From an uncultured Eubacteriales bacterium (GTDB lineage: Bacteria; Bacillota; Clostridia; Lachnospirales; Anaerotignaceae): a stretch of 12,507 nt of DNA. Below the pieces are notes generated by a model. That model was given only the letters and a program-made list of their open reading frames with translations. It had not been told where the DNA came from and searched no databases. A program made the position numbers and the translations under genes. Of the stretch, positions 1 through 4,092 are shown piece by piece. Position 1 is the stretch's first letter, and each line of letters opens with the position of its first letter. The DNA is taken from contig CAKQPE010000054.1 in NCBI GenBank assembly GCA_934256695.1, positions 1-12,507 of the forward strand, in the 5' to 3' direction.

Positions 1-78
1 TAATTGCGTTTTGATAAAAGTTTTACTAAATTTTTTTCAAAAAATTTTCAGGGTTTGGGGTGAAACCCCAAGGTCTTC
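1..78. repeat. Dispersed repeat A, copy 1 (possibly cut by the window edge)
   Basis: This AT-rich stretch ends in a GC-rich hairpin: arm TTGGGGT at 55-61, loop GAA, arm ACCCCAA at 65-71, followed by GGTCTT. The same order of blocks recurs at 4016-4092 and, more degenerate, at 6392-6456, all in the same orientation. A second weak palindrome of T and A runs lies at about 29-48. It contains no gene. It is non-coding and lies beyond the terminator of the stress-protein gene. Its function is unknown; I infer a dispersed extragenic repeat. Confidence 0.7.
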
Positions 79-118
79 GATAAATTTATATTATTTAAAG
101 AAAATAACAAAATATCGT

Positions 119-152
119 AAAAAACCCCCGATACAAAAGTATCGGGGGTTTT
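119..152 (-). terminator. Intrinsic terminator of the universal stress protein gene
   Basis: A perfect 14-bp stem pairs 121-134 (AAAACCCCCGATAC) with 139-152 around an AAAA loop. Read on the minus strand, the stem is followed by a T run formed by the A run at 119-124. It lies 35 bases beyond the stop codon of the stress-protein gene. Confidence 0.9.
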
Positions 153-186
153 GATATAATTTTTTTATTTAAGATTTTTATGTATC

Positions 187-597
187 TTATCTTTCAGGAG
201 TAATGATAACTATACAGCGAGCGTTTTTAACAACATGAGCTGTAACAGAACCAAGTATTGTCTGGTGACCTGCTTTTGAAGATTTTGTCATAATTATAGC
301 ATGAATTTTGTTAAGATTTGCATAATCAAGAATTTCTTCACCGGCGGATTTTCCTACAAGTACAGCTTTGTCAAATACTTTATAGCCTTCCAGCTGTTTT
401 TCAACTTTATCAAGCAAAGGCATATTTTCTTCCGTAACCTTTTTCGGCTCAAATTCTGTACGGATAAAAGATTCATAATCCTCTTTTACTGTAACAATAG
501 CAATTTCAACTTCTTTTGGGTCGTAAAGAGTTCTCACTAAATCTACGGATTTCATACAACGATCGGAACCATCAATAGGCAATAAAATTTTTTTCAT
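187..597 (-). CDS. Universal stress protein, UspA family
   Basis: This is a 136-residue cytoplasmic single-domain Usp protein; small Usp proteins usually have 140-150 residues. The family forms dimers and supports stress survival, often by binding ATP. The opening MKKILLPIDGS carries the conserved Asp9 of the first strand. The block GKSAGEEILDYA (82-93) and the end ILGSVTAHVVKNARCIVII (114-132) are typical. The usual nucleotide motif G-x2-G-x9-G-S is incomplete: the two early glycines are replaced by Thr104 and Ser107, the loop is one residue short, and only Gly116-Ser117 remain. ATP binding is therefore uncertain. The start is supported by GGAGG eight bases upstream. The gene is monocistronic, with its own promoter and terminator. 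The family assignment is secure; the specific stress is not known. Confidence 0.9.
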   Translation of the reverse strand: MKKILLPIDGSDRCMKSVDLVRTLYDPKEVEIAIVTVKEDYESFIRTEFEPKKVTEENMPLLDKVEKQLEGYKVFDKAVLVGKSAGEEILDYANLNKIHAIIMTKSSKAGHQTILGSVTAHVVKNARCIVIITPER

Positions 598-676
598 AGC
601 TAAAACCTCCCCCTTTATTGGGACAATACCTATAGTATTTATACAGCTACAATAAATTAATATATCTTATGTAATT

Positions 677-704
677 ATTATATATCATAGAAGTTAATTG
701 TCAA
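677..704 (-). promoter_or_regulatory. Sigma-A-type promoter of the universal stress protein gene
   Basis: On the minus strand TTGACA (699-704) and TATAAT (677-682) are separated by 16 bases. Both boxes are perfect consensus. The predicted start near 670 gives a leader of about 70 nt. That leader contains a small hairpin (AATAC/GTATT, about 628-642) just before the GGGGGAGG ribosome binding site. Confidence 0.75.
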
Positions 705-806
705 TGGAGTATGAAAAATAAATGCAATTTTTTTTATTGATTTTATTAAAAATTTTTATTTTCATGCAGAAAATAAATGAATTTAATAGTTCTTTTGTAT
801 AAATGT

Positions 807-849
807 TGAAAAAAACCGCAGTGAATAAAAATATTTTTGCACTGCGGTT
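807..849 (-). terminator. Intrinsic terminator of the tenA-like gene
   Basis: A 10-bp stem pairs AACCGCAGTG (814-823) with CACTGCGGTT (840-849). The AT-rich loop can pair further internally. On the minus strand the stem is followed by a T run (A run at 808-815). It sits 20 bases beyond the tenA stop codon. From here to the stress-protein promoter (705-806) I see only AT-rich sequence. Confidence 0.85.
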
Positions 850-868
850 AATTTAAACAATATGATTT

Positions 869-1525
869 TTAATATTCGAGGTTAAATGCCATATCCCAGA
901 AAAGAGCTTCGTATCTGCTGCAGTTTAACATTATTTCGCAAAGATATTCAATTTGTGTCTCTGAAAAATCTTTTGTTATACGGTCTATGAAATTTATTAT
1001 TTCGTCATTGGCATCGCTATATTCTTTTGATGAATATTCATTTATCCAATCAATATATGGGTTGTTTTTAAGGTTTCCGTGTGCCTTTACATATTCACCT
1101 ATGTATTTGTAGCTCCATGAGCAGGAAAGAACTGCCGTTGCTATTTCCGCAAGACCGTCTTTAAAACCTACGGAAAGCATATAGTTTGTATAAGATTCGT
1201 TTACAAAACTCAGCTTTGATTCATCAATCATTTCTCTTGTAATGCCCAGAGTTTTTAAATATTCCTGATGAACGGCATTTTCTGTATCTATAGTAGCCGT
1301 AACTAAAGAGGCAAACATACGAAGGTCACTTTCCGTGTGACTTTTTATTATGCCGAGAGCAAAAAGTTTGGCATATTCCATAAGATAAAGGTGATCCTGA
1401 ATCATGTAAAATCTGAATTTTTCAACAGGCAGTGAACCGTCTGCAATGCCCTTAACAAAAGGATGAGTGTTGTATGAATCCCAAATTTCTTTTACTTCGT
1501 CAAAAAGTCTTTCCGATACTTTCAT
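869..1525 (-). CDS. tenA: TenA family aminopyrimidine aminohydrolase (thiaminase II)
   Basis: The 218-residue product matches the usual TenA length (about 220-236). TenA hydrolyses the amino group of aminopyrimidine thiamin breakdown products so that the hydroxymethylpyrimidine can re-enter thiamin synthesis; it can also cleave thiamin. It acts in the cytoplasm as an all-helical tetramer. The residues known from the Bacillus subtilis enzyme are present: Asp44 and Tyr47 (IQDHLYL), Tyr112, the catalytic Cys135 with Tyr139 (VLSCSWSYKYIG), Tyr164, and Glu206 in the terminal SRYEALFWDMA block. The start is supported by GGGAGG about eight bases upstream. It stands alone rather than in a thiamin operon, and I found no TPP riboswitch in its leader, so I infer a salvage enzyme not under the usual thiamin control. 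The AT-rich upstream region has no clear minus-strand promoter. Confidence 0.93.
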   Translation of the reverse strand: MKVSERLFDEVKEIWDSYNTHPFVKGIADGSLPVEKFRFYMIQDHLYLMEYAKLFALGIIKSHTESDLRMFASLVTATIDTENAVHQEYLKTLGITREMIDESKLSFVNESYTNYMLSVGFKDGLAEIATAVLSCSWSYKYIGEYVKAHGNLKNNPYIDWINEYSSKEYSDANDEIINFIDRITKDFSETQIEYLCEIMLNCSRYEALFWDMAFNLEY

Positions 1526-1636
1526 TAGTTATCCTCCCGTAAGTACGCTGTGCTTATAATTATTATTTTGAATTAATATATATTATTTTTGTCTATTAAT
1601 AAATATATATCAAAAACAAGCATTTGTAAACCATAT

Positions 1637-1729
1637 GTATATTTAAAAACAGGCGATTTATTAAAATAACAGTATATTTAAAAATAAATATTTATGATAT
1701 ACTTATTCTTATTGCAGTATATTTAAAAA
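1637..1729 (+). promoter_or_regulatory. Promoter region with three identical 13-bp direct repeats upstream of the sulfite reductase-like gene
   Basis: The 13-mer GTATATTTAAAAA occurs at 1637-1649, 1672-1684 and 1717-1729, with start-to-start distances of 35 and 45 bases. Copies 2 and 3 extend to CAGTATATTTAAAAATA. A TATACT box at 1698-1703 is a plausible -10 element. Its -35 position is poor and coincides with copy 2, while copy 3 would lie just after the transcription start. This arrangement suggests operator sites for an unidentified regulator. The repeats are seen directly; the regulatory role is inference. Confidence 0.5.
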
Positions 1730-1748
1730 TACAGATCGGAGGAAAACG

Positions 1749-2684
1749 ATGGAGTCTAATAAAACAGGAACAACTGTAGCAAAAGAAGAAATAGCAAGGG
1801 TTAAAGGCCTTGGATTTCTTATTAATAAAGGAACAAATAACTTCAACTGCCGTGTAGTTACAGGCAACGGAAAAATAACATGGGAAAAAGCCGACAGAGT
1901 GGCACAGGCATCTAAAATATACGGTTCGGGCGAAATTGCCCTTACAGGCAGACTTTCTATGGAGATTATAGGTGTTCCTTATGAAAATATAGAGCCTTTG
2001 ATAAAATATCTTGAAGAAGGCGGTTTGGAAACAGGCGGTACAGGCCCGAAAGTAAGACCGGTTGTTTCTTGCAAGGGTACTACTTGCCAATATGGACTTA
2101 TAGATGTATACAGTCTTTCCGCAAAGGTGCATGAGCTTTTTTATAAGGGATACCATAATGTAAAACTTCCTCATAAGTTTAAAATAGCAACAGGCGGCTG
2201 CCCTAACAACTGTGTTAAACCAAGTCTTAATGATGTGGGAATAATAGGTCAGAGAATACCGGACTTTGATAATGAGCTTTGCCGTGGCTGTAAGGTTTGT
2301 CAGATAGAAAAGGCTTGTCCTATAGATGTGCCTAAGGTAGTTGACGGAAAAATGTTAAGAGATGATTCAATATGCAATCATTGCGGAAGATGTATAGGCA
2401 AATGTCCTTTCGGTGCTGTTCCTTCGGGAAAGACGGGATACAAAGTATGTATAGGCGGAAGATGGGGCAAAAAGATTGCCTATGGTAAGCCTCTTGACAA
2501 AATATTTGAAACAGAGGAAGAAGCACTTAAAACAATAGAAAAATGCATACTTTTCTTCAAAGAAAACGGAATTGCGGGAGAAAGATTTTCCGATACAATA
2601 AACCGTATCGGTTTTGAAAATGTTCAGAAGGAACTTCTTTCGGGTGAAATATTAAAAAGAAAAGAAGAAATAATAGCAAAATAA
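1749..2684 (+). CDS. Siroheme/4Fe-4S sulfite (or nitrite) reductase-like protein with a C-terminal double-cluster ferredoxin domain
   Basis: The 311-residue product has the single-polypeptide layout of AsrC-like and small Dsr-like proteins. An N-terminal nitrite/sulfite reductase ferredoxin-like half lies at about 15-95. The siroheme/4Fe-4S half has Cys108 and Cys113, then GGCPNNC with Cys151 and Cys155, then NDVGIIGQR. A ferredoxin domain has Cys178, 181, 184 and 190 and a second set Cys209, 212, 215 and 219. The family reduces sulfite or nitrite by six electrons in the anaerobic cytoplasm. The first siroheme cysteine pair is spaced C-x4-C where many relatives have C-x5-C. No asrA or asrB partner is adjacent, so the electron donor is unknown. 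The start follows GGAGGA by five bases. It is a single-gene unit with its own terminator. The fold is secure; the substrate (sulfite or nitrite) is not decided by sequence. Confidence 0.85.
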   Translation: MESNKTGTTVAKEEIARVKGLGFLINKGTNNFNCRVVTGNGKITWEKADRVAQASKIYGSGEIALTGRLSMEIIGVPYENIEPLIKYLEEGGLETGGTGPKVRPVVSCKGTTCQYGLIDVYSLSAKVHELFYKGYHNVKLPHKFKIATGGCPNNCVKPSLNDVGIIGQRIPDFDNELCRGCKVCQIEKACPIDVPKVVDGKMLRDDSICNHCGRCIGKCPFGAVPSGKTGYKVCIGGRWGKKIAYGKPLDKIFETEEEALKTIEKCILFFKENGIAGERFSDTINRIGFENVQKELLSGEILKRKEEIIAK

Positions 2685-2692
2685 TATAAATT

Positions 2693-2720
2693 AAAGCCGT
2701 CTTGAAACAGACGGCTTTTT
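2693..2720 (+). terminator. Intrinsic terminator of the sulfite reductase-like gene
   Basis: A perfect 10-bp stem pairs AAAGCCGTCT (2693-2702) with AGACGGCTTT (2709-2718) around TGAAAC, followed by a T run to 2720. It ends only seven bases before the toxin promoter and so separates the two units. Confidence 0.9.
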
Positions 2721-2727
2721 ACACATA

Positions 2728-2756
2728 TTGACAAAAATATATATAATAAGTAATAT
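2728..2756 (+). promoter_or_regulatory. Strong promoter of the toxin mRNA
   Basis: TTGACA (2728-2733) and TAATAT (2751-2756) are 17 bases apart. The predicted start near 2763 makes the mRNA begin AAGGCAAGAAGG, which is almost the same 5' sequence as the antisense RNA transcribed from the opposite end of the locus. Confidence 0.8.
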
Positions 2757-2764
2757 ATAAATAA

Positions 2765-2817
2765 GGCAAGAAGGACGAAAACCGAAGGCGGTTAGCACTT
2801 CCTGTGAAAGGAGGTGC
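2765..2817 (+). promoter_or_regulatory. Toxin mRNA leader with Shine-Dalgarno-sequestering hairpin
   Basis: The leader starts with GGCAAGAAGGA, then a small hairpin AACCG/CGGTT (2780-2784 with 2789-2793). Next, GCACTTCCT (2795-2803) pairs with AGGAGGTGC (2809-2817) over 9 bp with one G-U pair and the loop GTGAA. This buries the toxin's ribosome binding site. Occluded translation starts are typical of type I toxin mRNAs. The pairing is read from sequence; translational control is inference. Confidence 0.65.
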
Positions 2818-2822
2818 CGCTG

Positions 2823-2912
2823 ATGATGACTACCTACGAAACATTATCACTGATAATCTCTTTTGTAACGCTGGTCTTTGCAGTGATGACTTACTTTAAG
2901 TCAAAAAAATAA
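2823..2912 (+). CDS. Small hydrophobic holin-like type I toxin
   Basis: This 29-residue peptide begins MMTTYETLSLIISF, continues as one hydrophobic segment to about residue 23, and ends in the basic tail YFKSKK. It resembles the short clostridial 'putative holin-like toxin' peptides and, in layout, the Fst and TxpA toxins. Such peptides insert in the cytoplasmic membrane and harm the cell when made in excess. A strong ribosome binding site (AAAGGAGGT, 2807-2815) lies seven bases before the first of two adjacent ATG codons; the second ATG (2826) could also be the start. The gene sits inside inverted repeats (2765-2796 and 2963-2992), has its own promoter, and faces a convergent antisense RNA sharing its terminator. 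It is too short for routine gene calling and would easily be missed. Confidence 0.8.
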   Translation: MMTTYETLSLIISFVTLVFAVMTYFKSKK

Positions 2913-2992
2913 CCGTCCTCACGGCAAGAGCTGACGGTTATTTTTTGAATAACTATTTATAGGCTAACCGCTTTAAACGGTTTCCTTCTTGC
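2900..2992 (-). ncRNA. Antisense RNA antitoxin of the holin-like toxin module (predicted)
   Basis: A consensus minus-strand promoter (2997-3025) would start an RNA of about 90 nt near 2991, running toward the toxin gene and ending at the shared terminator (2903-2946). Its 5' end, GCAAGAAGGAAACCG, copies the toxin mRNA 5' end. It overlaps and is complementary to the toxin mRNA's 3' end. Its terminator loop shows UCUUGCC, complementary to GGCAAGA at the toxin mRNA 5' end (2765-2771). Pairing of both ends of the two RNAs recalls the par/Fst system. No ORF of note is present. Existence and role are predicted from layout only. Confidence 0.62.
2903..2946. terminator. Bidirectional terminator shared by toxin mRNA and antisense RNA
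   Basis: AATAACCGTC (2908-2917) pairs perfectly with GACGGTTATT (2933-2942). The stem can be extended through the flanking A and T runs to 2903 and 2946. T runs follow the stem on both strands. The loop holds GGCAAGAG (2923-2930) on the plus strand, a direct repeat of the toxin mRNA 5' end. The toxin stop codon overlaps the left arm. Confidence 0.88.
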
Positions 2993-2996
2993 TTAT

Positions 2997-3025
2997 ATTT
3001 TAACACAGGATATAAGTAAAATCAA
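2997..3025 (-). promoter_or_regulatory. Promoter of the antisense RNA antitoxin
   Basis: On the minus strand TTGATT (3020-3025) and TAAAAT (2997-3002) are 17 bases apart. The predicted start is near 2991, exactly at the outer end of the inverted repeat, mirroring the toxin promoter on the other side. Confidence 0.7.
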
Positions 3026-3040
3026 GAAATATTGTTTTTT

Positions 3041-3073
3041 AGTATTAGCAAATAAAATTGTTAATACTTTTTT
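3041..3073 (+). terminator. Plus-strand terminator-like hairpin between the toxin locus and the zinc-finger gene
   Basis: AGTATTAGCAA (3041-3051) pairs with TTGTTAATACT (3058-3068), with one G-U pair that exists only on the plus strand, followed by six T (3068-3073). On the minus strand the stem is followed by A, so it does not look like the zinc-finger gene's terminator. It may catch read-through from the toxin mRNA. Confidence 0.5.
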
Positions 3074-3076
3074 GTT

Positions 3077-3286
3077 TTAATAGAAATAATCTCCTGCTTT
3101 TGCGTTTTTTAATGACTCGATACAATCTGTACAAATATACATTCCTTTTTTACATACAAGATTTATAACGCTTTTGCAAAATATACAAGACTTTATTTCA
3201 GGAGTATTTTCGTTAATTTTTTCTTTATCGGTTTTTATAATAATATCACCGTGAAGTTCTACAGTAATATTCACCTTATCGCTCAT
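3077..3286 (-). CDS. Small protein with a ClpX-like four-cysteine zinc finger
   Basis: The 69-residue product has an N-terminal beta-rich part (VNITVELHGDIIIKTD) of unknown kind. It is followed by Cys34-x2-Cys37 (SCIFCKS) and Cys52-x2-Cys55 in GMYICTDCIESLKNA. The second half closely resembles the zinc-binding domain at the N-terminus of ClpX (C-x2-C ... VYICDECIEL), which in ClpX dimerises and binds adaptors. Here it is free-standing, with no ATPase. An extra Cys45 lies between the pairs. I infer a small zinc-binding adaptor or regulatory protein. A specific function cannot be given. AGGTGG about nine bases upstream supports the start. It is divergent from a ribbon-helix-helix regulator and shares an intergenic region containing repeated motifs. 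No clear minus-strand terminator follows it before the antisense RNA promoter. Confidence 0.65.
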   Translation of the reverse strand: MSDKVNITVELHGDIIIKTDKEKINENTPEIKSCIFCKSVINLVCKKGMYICTDCIESLKNAKAGDYFY

Positions 3287-3303
3287 TTATATACACCACC
3301 TCA

Positions 3304-3386
3304 CGTATAGTGCCGTATATTTCTTTACATTGCCATGTATAAAATTATATATGATTGCTTTAAAATAATCAATTAGTGTCGTATAT
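3304..3386. promoter_or_regulatory. Repeated CGTATA motifs in the divergent control region
   Basis: CGTATA occurs at 3304-3309, 3314-3319 and 3380-3385, with a related ATGTATA at 3334-3340. Three of these extend to the pattern TGYCRTRTAT (3311-3320 TGCCGTATAT, 3331-3340 TGCCATGTAT, 3377-3386 TGTCGTATAT). They flank the minus-strand promoter of the zinc-finger gene. Ribbon-helix-helix repressors commonly bind repeated short half-sites of this kind, so the neighbouring regulator is the natural candidate. The motif is seen; the binding is inference. Confidence 0.45.
3344..3372 (-). promoter_or_regulatory. Promoter of the zinc-finger protein gene
   Basis: On the minus strand TTGATT (3367-3372) and TATAAT (3344-3349) are 17 bases apart, giving a leader of about 50 nt. 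For the plus-strand regulator I see only a weak candidate (TTAAAA near 3360, TATATA near 3382), overlapping the same region. Confidence 0.7.
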
Positions 3387-3422
3387 AACCATATGTTTAT
3401 GAATTAATAAGGTGATTGGAGT

Positions 3423-3632
3423 ATGAGAGTTAAATTTACAGTTACGGTCGAAAATGAGACAGCTAATAATTTACGTAAATTATCTGCATTAACAAGAATA
3501 AATATAAGCCGACTTATGGACGAGGCAGTTGAAGATCTTATAGATAAATATAATTTGGATTTGCTTATAGAGAAATATAAAGAAAAAGAACTTATGAAAA
3601 ATGAAAAGAAAAAAAGAACAAGCTTTATTTAA
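3423..3632 (+). CDS. Ribbon-helix-helix DNA-binding regulator (CopG/Arc-like)
   Basis: The 69-residue product shows the ribbon-helix-helix plan. A beta strand RVKFTVTVENET lies at residues 2-13, helix 1 ANNLRKLSALTRI at 14-26, and a turn with helix 2 ISRLMDEAVEDLIDKY at about 28-43. A charged lysine-rich tail follows. Such proteins dimerise through the ribbon and repress promoters cooperatively; many are autoregulators or antitoxins. AAGGTG lies eight bases before the ATG. It is divergent from the zinc-finger gene, and the space between holds repeated CGTATA motifs, so I infer it controls that gene and itself. Its last codons and stop lie inside the terminator hairpin, so part of the tail is dictated by the terminator sequence. 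No toxin gene of the usual RelE or MazF kind is next to it. Confidence 0.8.
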   Translation: MRVKFTVTVENETANNLRKLSALTRINISRLMDEAVEDLIDKYNLDLLIEKYKEKELMKNEKKKRTSFI

Positions 3633-3646
3633 GCTTGTTCTTTTTT
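3611..3646 (+). terminator. Terminator overlapping the end of the ribbon-helix-helix gene
   Basis: A perfect 15-bp stem pairs 3611-3625 with 3631-3645 around the loop TATTT, ending in a T run to 3646. The stop codon (3630-3632) is at the loop and right-arm border. A flanking A run makes the hairpin potentially bidirectional. Confidence 0.88.
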
Positions 3647-3674
3647 AGCATAAATTAAAATTTGTGGTTTTAAA

Positions 3675-3777
3675 GCCGTCCCTGAAAGGGAAGGTGGCAC
3701 AGCAAAGCTGTGACGGAAGGGTTTGCCTTCTCCCCAGTGGAGAAGGTGTTGAGCGAAGCGAAACGGATGAGGGGAGT
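3675..3777. repeat. Dispersed repeat B (hairpin-rich, GC-rich island)
   Basis: This block has successive hairpins: CCCT/AGGG near 3680-3690, CACAGC/GCTGTG (3698-3703 with 3707-3712), and CCTTCTCC/GGAGAAGG (3726-3733 with 3739-3746), then AGCGAAGCGAAACGGATGAGGGG. It is clearly richer in G+C than its surroundings and resembles a repeat that recurs in many gut Firmicutes genomes. That resemblance is from memory, not a search. Only one copy is in this window. It holds no convincing gene. Confidence 0.65.
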
Positions 3778-3824
3778 TTTGTTTTATATAAATTTGAAAT
3801 AAAACGATTTAAATTATAATTTTT

Positions 3825-3960
3825 CAAAGTTTAACTTTGGGTGAATGTTCTTTTGTAACCAAAAGAACCAAAAGTTCCGCTCTTCCGAGGCGCGGGGCGA
3901 CGGAAAGGGGTCAAGACCCCTTTACCCCCGACAAGGAGAACTTTATTCGATTGAATTTTT
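3825..3960. repeat. Composite non-coding repeat region with several palindromes
   Basis: Palindromes follow one another: AAAGT/ACTTT near 3826-3838, GTTCTTTTG/CAAAAGAAC (3847-3855 with 3860-3868), and AAAGGGGT/ACCCCTTT (3904-3911 with 3916-3923). It sits between repeat B and repeat A copy 2. The whole interval 3650-4090 holds no believable gene and looks like a build-up of dispersed repeats. Mobility is inference. Confidence 0.5.
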
Positions 3961-4015
3961 GAAAAAATCAAACTTTTTATTAAATAAATTCATTTTTTCT
4001 CCAAAAAATGCAATG

Positions 4016-4092
4016 TAATTGCATTTTGATAAAAGTTTTACTCAATTTTTTTCAAAAAATTGTGGGGCGTTGGGGCAAAGCCCCAAGGTCTT
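4016..4092. repeat. Dispersed repeat A, copy 2, abutting the malQ stop codon
   Basis: It matches copy 1 over nearly its whole length. The terminal hairpin is TTGGGGC/GCCCCAA (4070-4076 with 4080-4086). Compared with copy 1, the pair closing the loop changes from T-A to C-G, a compensatory change. Its right end touches the malQ stop (4091-4093). Read on the minus strand, the hairpin followed after about nine bases by a T run might act as a weak terminator for malQ. Confidence 0.7.

Noticed and set aside
1692..2174. Minus-strand open frame of 160 codons across the sulfite reductase-like gene
   Set aside because: It is Cys/Phe/Tyr-rich without any domain, lies opposite a gene with clear motifs, and has no ribosome binding site of note.
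3645..3827. Minus-strand 60-codon frame in the repeat region
   Set aside because: It is wholly made of dispersed repeat B and hairpin arms; no start signal or protein features.
3675..4092. CRISPR array or insertion sequence in the repeat hub
   Set aside because: The repeats are of different kinds and not evenly spaced, there are no spacers of uniform length, and no transposase frame is present.
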